This document shows positions 1-8,316 of a stretch of DNA of 42,801 nt, in pieces. Each line of letters starts with the position of its first letter. The stretch's first letter is position 1. The notes below the pieces were generated by a model, which was not told where the DNA came from, did no database searches, and saw only the letters and a program-made list of their open reading frames with translations. The translations under genes and the position numbers were made by a program. This DNA comes from Sphingomonas mali NBRC 15500 (GTDB lineage Bacteria > Pseudomonadota > Alphaproteobacteria > Sphingomonadales > Sphingomonadaceae). The DNA is taken from NCBI RefSeq assembly GCF_001598415.1, contig NZ_BCYX01000035.1, positions 1-42,801 on the forward strand, given 5' to 3'.

Positions 1-3000
1 GGCGCCGGTGCCGCTGGCATAGCTCGGATCGCCGATCGCCACCGCGCCGTCGCCGAAAGCGGTATTGCCGGCGCCGATGGCGGTTGCCTTGCCGCCGGTC
101 GCGGTCGAGCCGTCGCCGATGGCAATGGCATCGACAGCGTTGGCGGCCGCGCTCGTACCGATGGCGATCGCATTGTCGGCGGTCGCATTGGCGTGCAGGC
201 CCAATGCCGTGGAGGACACGCCGGATGCCGTGGATTGGAAACCCCCGGCGAACGCGAATGTGTTCGAGGCGATGGTGCCACCGCCGATGGCGGTACCGTT
301 AGCGGCCGCGCTGGCAGTATCGCCATAGGCTGACGCGAAGACGCCCAGCGCCTTCGCCCCGCTGCCGGACGCAATCGAGCGGCCGCCCGCCGCACTGGCA
401 CCGCTGCCGAGAGCCGTTGAGGTGATGCCGGTCGCGGTCGAGGTGTCGCCAATGGCGACGGCATCGACGGCGTTGGCGGTCGTGCTCGTGCCTATGGCGA
501 TCGCATTGTCGGCGGTAGCATTGGTGTGCAGGCCCAATGCCGTGGAAGACACCCCGGATGCCGTGGATTGGAATCCCCCGGCGAAGGCGAACTGGTTGGA
601 GGCGTTGGTGCCGCCGCCGATGGCGGTGCCCGAAGCGGCCGCGATGGCATTATCGCCATAGGCTGATGCGAAGACACCCTGCGCCTGCGCCCCGCTACCG
701 GACGCAATCGAGCGCCCGCCCGCCGCACTGGCATTGGTGCCGATCGCTACTGATAGGCCACCCGTCGCTCCATTGTTGCTGTAGTTTCCGGTGGCCGTCC
801 CACCGTCGTTGACGCTGAAATAATGCGACGCCGCCCCGGCGATGCTCGCCTGCAACGCCTGATTGGTCGCGAACAGCTGCGAGCCGTTGACCGCGTCGGT
901 CGAGGTTCCGCTAAGGCGGCCGGCCGCGACATTGGTGATCGTGCGCTGGCTGGTCCCGCTGCCGACGCTGACGGTGCTGGTCGGCGTCGTGCCGGCGAAG
1001 TTATAGGTGGTGCCGCCGATCACCGTGCTCGCCGTCCCAACCGCTGCGGCGGTAACCGAGCCCGAACCCAGCGCCACGTCACGCGCATTGTTCGCGATCG
1101 CGGAGTCGCCGAACGCCACCGCGCCCGCCGCCAGCGCGCTGCTGGTGTTGCCGATTGCGACGCTGCCCTGGCCGACAACCTTGTTCTGATAGCCGATGCC
1201 GACCGCGCCCTGTGCCGCCGTGCCGGGCGTGCTCACCGCCTGGCCGCCGCCACCGACCATATTGGTGTTGCCCAGCGCTACCGAGCCGTCGCCGGTCGAC
1301 GTGTTGTCCATACCGCTCGCCACGGTGCCGTTGCCGGTGGCGGTGTTGGGATCGCCGATCGCGACCGCGCCGTTGCCATTGGCAACGTTGCCCGAGCCGA
1401 CCGCGACCGCCTTGCCGCCCGTCGCGGTCGAGCTCTTGCCGATCGCCACGGCATCGCCGGAGTTCGCCACCGCGCCCAGGCCGACCGCCACGGCGTTTGC
1501 AGCCGTCGCGCTGGAATTGTTGCCGACCGCCACGGCGGAGACGCCTGTGCTCTGCGCGCCCGAACCTGCGGCAACGGAGCCGATTCCGCTCGACACCGCC
1601 GCATTGCCCAAGGCCAGCGCGAAATTGGCCGACGCATTGGCGGTGGGGCCGAATGCTGCTGCACTTGTCGCCGTTGCCTTCGAAGCTGTCCCGACCGCGA
1701 CGGCGGAACTGCCGGACGCCGTGCTTGTACGGCCGATTGCCGTGGAGTCGGTCTGGGACGCGGTCACGTCCACGCCGATAGCGATCGCGCTCTGAGCGAG
1801 AGCCCCCGTTCCGGCAGCGGAGCGTGCGCCCATATAGATGGAATTCACGCCGCTGGCGATGGCTCCGGTGCCAATGGCGGCGGCGTTGGTCTGGCTGGCC
1901 TGAGCATTGTGGCCGATCGACGCGGTGTTACTGACGGCGACGCCGATACCGGCATTGGTTCCGATCGCGATGTTGTCGTTGCCCGTGACCAGACTGCCTG
2001 CGGAGGCGGAGAGCGTGGCATCGTAGGCGACGGTGCCATCGCCGGTGCCAAGAGCGAGGTTCCGCTGACCCGTGACGCCGGAGCCGGCGCCTCGCAAGAC
2101 GCTCGGGACGCCCCCGCCGATAGCGGTATTTTGTCCGCCGCTGACGAGCGTGCCCGCCGCGATGCCTACCGCAACCGAGCTGGCATTGCCGGTAGTGGAT
2201 CCGGCACCGGCGCCCTGGCCGACCGCAACCGTGCTGCCGCCGACGGCTACCGCTTGCGCCCCGAGCGCGGTCGCACTGTTGCCAGAGGCCACGGCGCCGT
2301 TTCCGACGGCAGTGGCAGCATTATTTGCCGCCTGGCTGAAGCTGCCGATGGCGATGGAATTGGAGCTGGTTGCCTGGCTCCCCACGCCAGCGGCGATGGC
2401 GGCGCCGCCACTGGCAGTGGCGGTGGATCCGATCGCGGTCGCATTGGCGGCACTTGCGGTGCTGTTGACGCCAAAGGACGATGCTCCGTCCGCAAGGGAT
2501 CGGGCGTTCCCGCCCACAGCGAGCGCGTTGACGCCGGTCGCATTCGCGAAGACTCCTATGCCTATCGCGTTGAGGCCGTTGGCACTCATCGAATAACCGA
2601 TCGCGATCGAAGCATTGCCCGTCGCGGTATTACCGGTGCCGATCGCCACGCCGTCATTGCCATTCACCGTGGCGCCATCGCCTATCGCGGTTGAAGCGGA
2701 GCCGGTAGCACTGGTGGCGCAACCGATGGCTACGCTTTGGCCCCCAGCAGCGGGATTGGTGCAGTTGGCGGTATTGACCGCAGTCCCGTTGCCAATGGCA
2801 AGCTGCGCGAAAGCCGGTTGGGGGGCGACGACGGCGCCCAATGCCGCGAGCGCCACGCCGGTGAGGAGGCCAGCCTTCCCGGCCCGTTCAACCGCAAAAC
2901 CCGATACCGGTGCCGATGCCGCAACGCTGGACGGACTCGTCGTACCAAGCCCGCCAAGTCCGAGTTTATCGCGCTTCAGCCCAAGCACGCGATGCGCGCG

Positions 3001-3114
3001 GCGCAGTACGGCCATCAGCCGGCGCCGCTGCGACCAGCTCGCGCCTTCCGCGCCGGCAACCCAGTTCGCGGCAAAGCGAGTGCGACGAATATTCTGCGAC
3101 TCATATTCAGACAT
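1..3114 (-). CDS. YadA-like trimeric autotransporter adhesin, 3' end outside the window
   Basis: The open frame starts at ATG 3114 and is uninterrupted to the left edge (1038 codons, no stop), so the C-terminal membrane anchor is not visible. AAGGGGA sits about 6 nt before the ATG. The N-terminus is a long basic extension of about 75 residues followed by a hydrophobic signal segment ending in an Ala-x-Ala type site (PAFAQ, about residue 105). Nearly all of the rest is the 14-residue YadA/Hia head repeat with many AIG, AVG and ALG turns. A neck motif (DAVNGSQL) lies around 880-905, followed by a second run of head repeats. This is a surface-exposed adhesin that would form trimers and be secreted by type V. 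The small exported protein gene upstream is in the same orientation. Family call is sure; ligand unknown. Confidence 0.9.
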   Translation of the reverse strand, partial: MSEYESQNIRRTRFAANWVAGAEGASWSQRRRLMAVLRRAHRVLGLKRDKLGLGGLGTTSPSSVAASAPVSGFAVERAGKAGLLTGVALAALGAVVAPQPAFAQLAIGNGTAVNTANCTNPAAGGQSVAIGCATSATGSASTAIGDGATVNGNDGVAIGTGNTATGNASIAIGYSMSANGLNAIGIGVFANATGVNALAVGGNARSLADGASSFGVNSTASAANATAIGSTATASGGAAIAAGVGSQATSSNSIAIGSFSQAANNAATAVGNGAVASGNSATALGAQAVAVGGSTVAVGQGAGAGSTTGNASSVAVGIAAGTLVSGGQNTAIGGGVPSVLRGAGSGVTGQRNLALGTGDGTVAYDATLSASAGSLVTGNDNIAIGTNAGIGVAVSNTASIGHNAQASQTNAAAIGTGAIASGVNSIYMGARSAAGTGALAQSAIAIGVDVTASQTDSTAIGRTSTASGSSAVAVGTASKATATSAAAFGPTANASANFALALGNAAVSSGIGSVAAGSGAQSTGVSAVAVGNNSSATAANAVAVGLGAVANSGDAVAIGKSSTATGGKAVAVGSGNVANGNGAVAIGDPNTATGNGTVASGMDNTSTGDGSVALGNTNMVGGGGQAVSTPGTAAQGAVGIGYQNKVVGQGSVAIGNTSSALAAGAVAFGDSAIANNARDVALGSGSVTAAAVGTASTVIGGTTYNFAGTTPTSTVSVGSGTSQRTITNVAAGRLSGTSTDAVNGSQLFATNQALQASIAGAASHYFSVNDGGTATGNYSNNGATGGLSVAIGTNASAAGGRSIASGSGAQAQGVFASAYGDNAIAAASGTAIGGGTNASNQFAFAGGFQSTASGVSSTALGLHTNATADNAIAIGTSTTANAVDAVAIGDTSTATGITSTALGSGASAAGGRSIASGSGAKALGVFASAYGDTASAAANGTAIGGGTIASNTFAFAGGFQSTASGVSSTALGLHANATADNAIAIGTSAAANAVDAIAIGDGSTATGGKATAIGAGNTAFGDGAVAIGDPSYASGTGA
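91..746 (-). repeat. Tandem 333-bp (111-residue) duplication in the adhesin head region
   Basis: Two copies, about 91-413 and 424-746, align at an offset of exactly 333 bp with scattered substitutions. For example, the GTGCAGGCCCAATGCCGTGG stretch occurs near 193 and again near 526. The offset is a whole number of codons, so the protein frame is kept. This repeat is longer than the 14-residue head repeat and sits after the neck motif. It is typical of recombination-driven length variation in such adhesins. Confidence 0.85.
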
Positions 3115-3252
3115 GGCACTTCCCCTTGTTGAACTGGCCGCGGCATCTTTGCCGATGGCCCGGAGCGAACACACAGCGTCCCCACCGCCCCGACGCGCGG
3201 GGGCGCTTTCACGAGTTCCGAACTTCAAATTGCGGCTATTGGAGAGGGCCGT

Positions 3253-3274
3253 GCGACGAGCCTTGGCTCATCGC
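3253..3274 (-). terminator. Hairpin between exported protein gene and adhesin gene
   Basis: On the minus strand GCGATGAGCC-AA-GGCTCGTCGC forms a 10-bp stem (one G-T pair) about 13 nt after the stop at 3288. No U-run follows. It could be a weak terminator or an RNA processing and stability element between the two genes rather than a full stop. Confidence 0.4.
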
Positions 3275-3287
3275 CGCCCTCCCGGGA

Positions 3288-3899
3288 TCACCCGACGTCG
3301 GCGCCTCGCGCAATGGTCACCACCACGCAGGCAGGACCGCTGGCGATCAGCATCGCCTGCCCCTGATTGCCGCCGAGAATGTAGAGCGGCACGCCGGACA
3401 GCGAGCCGGCCGCGGTGCTGCCGGCCGGCAGCAGGGCGACGACGTCCTTGCAGGCGCGCTGGAACGGCGCGACGCGGACCAACTGCCCCTCGCACTTGGT
3501 GCCGACCGGCGTCGCCACGACGACCCCGGCAGCCTGAGAATTATAGGCGGCGGTCTTGTAGGTCATGCCGACCACACCCACCACGCCGTGCGCGTCCGGC
3601 GCTGCCTTCTCGGTCTGCACTTGCCCCGCATAATCGGAGCCGAGCGCGACCGTCTGACCGAGCGCCGAGAAGAGATTGGCGCACTTGCGCACGCCGAGCT
3701 GGCCGACCTGGGCCTGGAATGGATTGGCGGGCTTGGCCGGCGGCGCCGCCTGCGGCGTGGCGGCGACATTGCCCGCCAAAAAGGCCGTGCCGAGCGTGGC
3801 GAGCATCACGCGCCGCAAGCCTCGTCCGGAAACATGCGCGCGACGGGAAAGGGCAGAAACTGCCCTGAATTGCTTGATCACACCAATACCCCTTTTCAT
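3288..3899 (-). CDS. Exported protein of unknown function upstream of the adhesin
   Basis: I do not recognise a family. The start at 3899 (MKRGIGVIKQF) is chosen because GGGGAGGGG lies 8-9 nt upstream; an ATG 11 codons earlier lacks this. The 203-residue product has a long basic N-terminus and a hydrophobic stretch (VMLATLGTAFLAGNVAA, about residues 31-47), so it is probably exported. It then has a proline- and alanine-rich linker and a domain with four cysteines, which could form two disulfides in the periplasm or outside. It lies 173 bp upstream of the adhesin in the same direction. The long signal-peptide extension resembles that of the adhesin itself, and small accessory proteins of trimeric autotransporters are known. 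An accessory role is inference. Confidence 0.7.
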   Translation of the reverse strand: MKRGIGVIKQFRAVSALSRRAHVSGRGLRRVMLATLGTAFLAGNVAATPQAAPPAKPANPFQAQVGQLGVRKCANLFSALGQTVALGSDYAGQVQTEKAAPDAHGVVGVVGMTYKTAAYNSQAAGVVVATPVGTKCEGQLVRVAPFQRACKDVVALLPAGSTAAGSLSGVPLYILGGNQGQAMLIASGPACVVVTIARGADVG

Positions 3900-4080
3900 C
3901 GCAACGACACCCCTCCCCGGATGATCATCCAAGAAGTTTCAGTGCCGCATTATCATAGAATGAATTCGACGATTGACCCCATCTGGCCGCCTTTTGGCCA
4001 GTGACGTCAGACTAAGCAGACAAATTTAGCTAGGCAATAGGTATTAAAGGATTTTTCTTTGGTTAATGACAAGTAAGCCA

Positions 4081-4145
4081 AGTCGGATTTAGTATGATGT
4101 CGACGCCAGAACGTGGAAATATACTAGATCATACTAATTCCGACT
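4081..4145. promoter_or_regulatory. 18-bp inverted repeat with 29-bp spacer
   Basis: AGTCGGATTTAGTATGAT (4081-4098) and ATCATACTAATTCCGACT (4128-4145) are complementary at 17 of 18 positions. The inner halves also show ATACTA twice at 10-bp spacing (4121 and 4131). The position is about 180 bp upstream of the exported-protein/adhesin unit. Likely a regulator binding region or a cruciform-forming site; the regulator is unknown. Confidence 0.6.
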
Positions 4146-4152
4146 GAAGTTC

Positions 4153-4186
4153 GATTGTAAACAGTTGTAACGAAACTGTTTCAATC
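4153..4186. promoter_or_regulatory. Palindrome with TTGTAA direct repeats, candidate OmpR-family site
   Basis: AAACAGTT (4159-4166) and AACTGTTT (4174-4181) form perfect 8-bp arms. The pairing extends outward as GATTG/CAATC with one bulged base. Superimposed on this, TTGTAA occurs at 4155 and 4165, one helical turn apart, the geometry used by OmpR/PhoB-family regulators. The orphan OmpR-type regulator gene ends about 250 bp away. Binding by that regulator is inference. Confidence 0.5.
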
Positions 4187-4270
4187 ATCGCTGGGGGACG
4201 CGCTCACGGCTGGCGCGGCAAGCGAGTCGGCGGAACACAGCGTTAGAATTGGGCGCGATCTGCTTTTTTT

Positions 4271-4367
4271 CGTCATGCCGGCATCCACCGGGCGACAAGC
4301 CCGGGAAAAGGAGCTCTTGCTATGCGCTAACTTGCACGGTGGATGCCGGGACAAGCCCGGCATGACG
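4271..4367. repeat. Imperfect dispersed palindrome
   Basis: CGTCATGCCGGCATCCACCG (4271-4290) pairs with the right arm at 4337-4367, which carries an extra 11-nt GACAAGCCCGG insertion. The sequence style (catgccgg, gacaagccc) is that of repeated intergenic palindromes in alphaproteobacterial genomes. It follows a T-run on the plus strand, so it is not a standard terminator for the minus-strand regulator gene. Confidence 0.5.
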
Positions 4368-4439
4368 GCCAAATGTGATGCCCGACTACGACAGCTCGCT
4401 CCCAAAGTCGTCGCGGTCACGTGCTATTCGCAGCACAGG

Positions 4440-5156
4440 CTAACGCTCGAGCGCGCGGCGCCTTTCCAATCGCAGTGGGGCCGAGAAGAGATAGCCCTGG
4501 CCATGCACGGTCTGGATCGGGGCGGGAGATCCCGTCGCGCTTTCGATCTTGCGCCGCAACCGGCGAATTACGGCGTCGAGATTCTTGTCGCCGACGGCGT
4601 CGTCCCCATAACCGAGTTCGGCGCGCAATTCCGCGCGCGAGACGACTGTTCCCGTCTGGACCAGCAGGCGTCGGACGAATTTCGCTTCGACCGCGCTGAG
4701 CTTCACCGACGGCCCGTTCGGCGTCTGCAGCCTCCAGTGGGTGGTATCGAAGAACCAATCGGACGGCGTGACGGATGCGGCACGTTCGACCCCGTTATGG
4801 GCAAGGCGGCGGAGCAGGTTGCGCAAGCCATGGACCAGCTCTTCGCCATCGACCGGCTTGGTGAAATAGAGGTCGGCGCCGCTCTCGAAGCACGCGATCC
4901 GGTTGCGCGCTTCATTGCCGGCACTCAAGGCGATGATGCCGATATTTCCCATGCCGCGCAGCCAGGACAGGATATCCAGCCCCGCGCCGTCAGCGAGATC
5001 GGCGTCGACGACAGCGATATCGCGGCTGCTCGTTGCCATGGAGCGATAGAATTCCAGCGGCGATCCGATCGCCTCGACGTCGAATCCCTGACGCTGCAGG
5101 CAGCCGTGCAGCGTCGCGCGCGACCGCGCATCCCCTTCGACAAGGATGATGCGCAT
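4440..5156 (-). CDS. Orphan OmpR/PhoB-family response regulator
   Basis: A 238-residue two-domain regulator. The receiver occupies residues 1-115 with phospho-acceptor D51 (VVD), S78 and K100 (TKP). A winged-helix DNA-binding domain covers about 130-230 (AELGYGDDAVGDKNLDAVIRR). The acidic pocket reads VEGD, so the second of the two usual adjacent acidic residues is glycine (G8). This may weaken Mg2+ binding and phosphorylation. No histidine kinase gene is adjacent. The neighbouring intergenic region carries direct repeats of the kind this family binds, and the exported protein and adhesin genes lie downstream in the same direction. Control of the adhesin is therefore a reasonable inference, not shown. 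Confidence 0.85.
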   Translation of the reverse strand: MRIILVEGDARSRATLHGCLQRQGFDVEAIGSPLEFYRSMATSSRDIAVVDADLADGAGLDILSWLRGMGNIGIIALSAGNEARNRIACFESGADLYFTKPVDGEELVHGLRNLLRRLAHNGVERAASVTPSDWFFDTTHWRLQTPNGPSVKLSAVEAKFVRRLLVQTGTVVSRAELRAELGYGDDAVGDKNLDAVIRRLRRKIESATGSPAPIQTVHGQGYLFSAPLRLERRRALER

Positions 5157-5496
5157 TTACGCTGCCGGGTTCGGCTGCGAAATCAGTCGGCGCGAATCGA
5201 GTAAAATTCCTAGTCGGACCAAATGGTTGGGAGATATACCTGGGACAGGAAATACCATCTTCACCGCAACCCCCTGATTATATGTCCGAGTATTCGCTTA
5301 GGTGGGTTCGGGACGGAACTCAAGACGCTATGCGAACGGCGAGCCACATCCAATTCATGTATCGCAGCGATACGGAATCGCATCCAGAGCAATGAGGTGT
5401 TGAGAGCGTATTCTTCGCCAGAGCGATGCCAAAAAAATTCGGAAAGCAGCGCGTCATCCGGTTGCGTCTGTCGCTACGGCTTGCGAGGTTGCGGTC
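5157..5496. other. 340-bp intergenic region
   Basis: This lies between the divergent response regulator and acetyltransferase genes. I see no credible coding sequence. The only clear structure is a perfect palindrome GTATCGC-A-GCGATAC at 5359-5373, which could be an operator. The region must contain both promoters, but no convincing -35/-10 pair stands out. Confidence 0.5.
5359..5373. promoter_or_regulatory. Perfect 7-1-7 palindrome
   Basis: GTATCGC and GCGATAC flank a single A in the intergenic region between the response regulator and acetyltransferase genes, about 125 bp before the acetyltransferase start. Function unknown. Confidence 0.3.
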
Positions 5497-6006
5497 ATGA
5501 CCGACGTTTGCATCCGTCCCGTCCGGCCCGACGACGCCGCGTCGATCGCGGCGATCTATGCGCATCATGTGCTGCACGGCACCGCGACGTTCGACACGGA
5601 ACCGCCCGACGTGGCGGCATGGCGCGAGAAGATCGGGTCGATCGCCGCCCGCGGATGGCCGTTCGTGGTCGCCGAGCGGGACGGCGCCGTGGCGGGCTAT
5701 GCCTATGCCACCCAGTTCCGCGACCGCCCGGCCTATGCCGAAACGTGCGAGAACAGCATCTATCTGGCGCCGGATCATATCGGGCGCGGGATCGGATCGC
5801 GCCTGCTGCCCGCGCTGGTAGAGGCGGCGCACCAGTCGGGATTTCGCCAGATGATCGCGGTCATCGGCGGCAGCGAGCCCGCCTCCGTCGCGCTTCACGC
5901 GAAATGCGGGTTCGTGCAGGCCGGCAGGATGATCGGGGTCGGCCGCAAATTCGGTCGTATATTGGATACAATATACATGCAGCGCGCGCTGGGCGGCGAG
6001 GATTAG
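5497..6006 (+). CDS. GNAT N-acetyltransferase, phosphinothricin/methionine-sulfoximine type
   Basis: A 169-residue single-domain acyl-CoA N-acyltransferase. It opens with the family pattern IRPVRPDDAASIAAIYAHHV and has TATFDTEPPD near residue 30, AGYAYATQFRDRPAY near 66-80, and the acetyl-CoA loop HIGRGIGSRLLPALV at about 94-108. It ends with the NxASVALHAKCGFVQAG-type helix. Overall pattern and length match the Pat/Bar/MddA group, which acetylate amino groups of glutamate analogues and toxic methionine derivatives. The exact substrate cannot be read from sequence. It stands alone, divergent from the response regulator. Confidence 0.85.
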   Translation: MTDVCIRPVRPDDAASIAAIYAHHVLHGTATFDTEPPDVAAWREKIGSIAARGWPFVVAERDGAVAGYAYATQFRDRPAYAETCENSIYLAPDHIGRGIGSRLLPALVEAAHQSGFRQMIAVIGGSEPASVALHAKCGFVQAGRMIGVGRKFGRILDTIYMQRALGGED

Positions 6007-6019
6007 CGGTTAGCGCACG

Positions 6020-6622
6020 TCAAGCCGCCGGGTCGGGGCCTTCCGCGCCGGCCAGCCGCAGCACTTCGCGCATGACGATGCGGCGCGCGAGGTCGACCGA
6101 CAGCCCCTGCTCGTCGCGCAGCCGCTGCCACACCTCGAAGCTCAACATCAGGTCGATCGTCTCGAACCGCATGTCGTCGTCGGTGATCGCCGGCGGCAGG
6201 AACGAGCGCAGCCGCTGCCGCATCACGCCCAGCATGCGGGCATGTTCGGCCCGGATCGCCGGCGACATGTGACGATGTGCGTCGCCCGCGCGCTTGAACG
6301 GCAGCAGGCGTTCGTAGGTCGCCGTCCGCCGCTCGATCGCCTCGACGAGCTGGCCTTGCCACTCGGTCGAATCGAACGGGATCAGCCACATCTCATAATG
6401 TTCGGCCAGCCGTCCGGTCATGGCGGCGTAGAGGCTTTCCATGTCGGTGAAGTGCCGGAACACCGTGCGCAGGCCGACCCCGGCGCGTGACGCCACGTCC
6501 TCGGCGCTCGGCGTGATCTGCCCCTCGGCGACCAGCTCGAGCATCGCCGCGACGATAGCATTGCGGCTGTTCTGGGAGCGGCGGCGGCGGCCGTCAGGGG
6601 GCATGACGTCGGATGGGTTCAT
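6020..6622 (-). CDS. TetR-family transcriptional regulator
   Basis: A 200-residue TetR/AcrR-type regulator. The N-terminal helix-turn-helix (about residues 18-62) contains TPSAEDVASRAGVGLRTVFRHF, and a variable helical ligand-binding domain follows. Its ATG shares one base with the stop of the sulfatase gene (TGATG at 6624-6620), so it is the last gene of the DUF4345-sulfatase-TetR operon and is probably translationally coupled. A palindrome TGGCA(C/T)-N5-(G/A)TGCCA occurs in the promoter region of this operon and again before the haloalkane dehalogenase gene. This regulator is the natural candidate to bind both; that is inference. Confidence 0.88.
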   Translation of the reverse strand: MNPSDVMPPDGRRRRSQNSRNAIVAAMLELVAEGQITPSAEDVASRAGVGLRTVFRHFTDMESLYAAMTGRLAEHYEMWLIPFDSTEWQGQLVEAIERRTATYERLLPFKRAGDAHRHMSPAIRAEHARMLGVMRQRLRSFLPPAITDDDMRFETIDLMLSFEVWQRLRDEQGLSVDLARRIVMREVLRLAGAEGPDPAA

Positions 6623-8316
6623 CAGTTCGACCAGTAGATATAGGTTTCGCCGGCGCGCGGCTTGGTGCCGAGCGGCCGATCGATCGCGATCGGCGTGCGG
6701 ATCAGCGACGGCCAGGCGGGCTTGACGCTGTCGCGGTCATGGAGGGCAATCAAGCCCCGCAGCCGCGCCACGACGTCCGGGTGGAGCGAGGCGACGTCGC
6801 GCCGTTCGGTCGGATCCGTCTTCATGTCGTACAGCAATGCCACGTGCGGCAGGTCGAGCAATTGCAGCTTCCAGTCGCCGTCCCGCACGACGCGATAGGG
6901 ACCACTGCGCCAGAACAAGGTGTTGTGCGGCGCGCCGGTCTGCTTGCCCTCGATGAACGGCATCAGATCGACCCCGTCGATCGCGCGGTCCTTGGGCAAA
7001 GGCGCGCCCGCGACGGCGCCGGCGGTCGAAAAGATGTCGAAATGGCTGACCGGCCCCGCGATGCTGGTGCCGGGGTGGATTGTCGCCGGCCAGCGCACGA
7101 AGAACGGCACTTTCACGCCGCCCTCGAAGAAGGTCGCTTTCCACCCGCGATAGGGGCGGTTGATGTCGGGCAGCCCGATATAATGCGCGCCGCCATTGTC
7201 GCTGGTGAAGATGACCAATGTGTTCTGGTCGAGCCCCTGCGCCTTGAGCGTGGCCATCACGCGCCCGACGCCGCGGTCGAGCGCGCGGATCATCGCGGCA
7301 TAGACGCGCAGGCGATGGTCGGCGATCTGTGGCAGTGCGTCGTAGTCGGCCTTGAGCGCCTGAAGCGGCGTGTGCGGCGCGTTATAGGCCAGATAGAGGA
7401 AGAACGGCCGGTTGCGATTGGCGCCGATCGCGGCGACCGCCTGATCGGTCAGATAGTCGGTCATGTAGCGCGCCGGCCGGAACCGCTCGCCGCCATTATA
7501 TTGTACGCTGAACGGTAGGTTCGCCCACAGGAACTTGTCGATCGGGTCGAAATCCTGTTTCGAGTTTTCGACGTCGGGACTGTTTTCGGGCAGGTACATC
7601 TGCCCGCCGATCATGAAGCCCAGGCTTTCGTCGAACCCCTGTTCCTCGGGCCGCATCCCCTTGCCGTCGCCGAGATGCCATTTGCCGAGATGCATGGTGT
7701 GATAGCCGCGCGTTCGGAGCAGTTCGGCGATGGTGATCTCGCTGCTCGGAACACCCTTGTCGGCGACCGTCGCGGGTGCGCGCGCAGCATCCTCGTCGAA
7801 GATCGTCTTGTGTTCCCAGTCGGTCTTGAAATTGGCGATGTTGCGCGAAAACGCCGCATCGGTGCGGATCAGGCGAGACGGAAACCAGGCCGGCGGGTGA
7901 ACTTCCGCGGGCGTGAATTCGTAGCCGAAGCGCGTTGGATACCGCCCGGTCATCAGCGCGGCACGGCTGGGCGCGCAAGTCGCATTGCCGGCATAGCCAT
8001 CGGCGAAGCTGACGCCGCCGCGGCCCAGGGCGTCGATATTGGGCGTCTTGAGCAAACCCCCGGCGACCCCGCCGCCATTGAAGCTGATATCGTTATAGCC
8101 GAGATCGTCGGCGACGATCAGCACGATATTGGGCGGCCTTTTATCGGCCGGCACCGCGGCGGTCGCGGGACCCGGCTGCCATTTGACTGGGCGATTGTCG
8201 GCGACGCGTGGCGCGATCCATCCCGGCAAATGAAGGAACACGTAATCCTTGGCGGCGAATCCCGCCAAGCCGACCACGCCGACCGTACCGAGCGTCCACT
8301 TGACCCATTTCTTCAT
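6622..8316 (-). CDS. Type I (formylglycine) sulfatase, arylsulfatase-like
   Basis: A 564-residue alkaline-phosphatase-superfamily sulfatase. The start at 8316 (MKKWVKW) overlaps the stop of the upstream gene (ATGA). Residues 7-22 form a hydrophobic signal or anchor segment. Metal-binding aspartates are at IVADD (D70, D71). The sulfatase signature C-A-P-S-R has C114, the cysteine converted to formylglycine, and R118. A second family motif, HLGKWHLG, is present, as is the late DNGG metal site (TSDNGG). The enzyme would hydrolyse organic sulfate esters in the periplasm. Maturation needs a formylglycine-generating enzyme, which is not in this window. No sugar-specific neighbours are visible, so the substrate is open. 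Confidence 0.93.
   Translation of the reverse strand: MKKWVKWTLGTVGVVGLAGFAAKDYVFLHLPGWIAPRVADNRPVKWQPGPATAAVPADKRPPNIVLIVADDLGYNDISFNGGGVAGGLLKTPNIDALGRGGVSFADGYAGNATCAPSRAALMTGRYPTRFGYEFTPAEVHPPAWFPSRLIRTDAAFSRNIANFKTDWEHKTIFDEDAARAPATVADKGVPSSEITIAELLRTRGYHTMHLGKWHLGDGKGMRPEEQGFDESLGFMIGGQMYLPENSPDVENSKQDFDPIDKFLWANLPFSVQYNGGERFRPARYMTDYLTDQAVAAIGANRNRPFFLYLAYNAPHTPLQALKADYDALPQIADHRLRVYAAMIRALDRGVGRVMATLKAQGLDQNTLVIFTSDNGGAHYIGLPDINRPYRGWKATFFEGGVKVPFFVRWPATIHPGTSIAGPVSHFDIFSTAGAVAGAPLPKDRAIDGVDLMPFIEGKQTGAPHNTLFWRSGPYRVVRDGDWKLQLLDLPHVALLYDMKTDPTERRDVASLHPDVVARLRGLIALHDRDSVKPAWPSLIRTPIAIDRPLGTKPRAGETYIYWSN

Larger units (their letters stand above)
3933..4439. other. 507-bp intergenic region, AT-rich in its middle
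   Basis: No gene is visible between the small exported protein and the response regulator. About 4010-4185 is clearly more AT-rich than the surrounding DNA and contains two strong inverted repeats and a 10-bp-spaced direct repeat (separate entries). About 4271-4367 holds an imperfect GC-rich palindrome of the dispersed type. The region most likely carries the promoter and operators of the exported protein/adhesin unit. Confidence 0.7.

Noticed and set aside
91..746. Regular repeats as a possible CRISPR array
   Set aside because: The repeats are coding, diverged, 14-residue and 111-residue units without unique spacers of constant length.
823..2694. Long plus-strand open frame (623 codons) opposite the adhesin
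   Set aside because: It is the low-complexity antisense of the head repeats, rich in Arg, Asp and Gly runs with no fold signal. The minus-strand frame gives a clear YadA-type protein.
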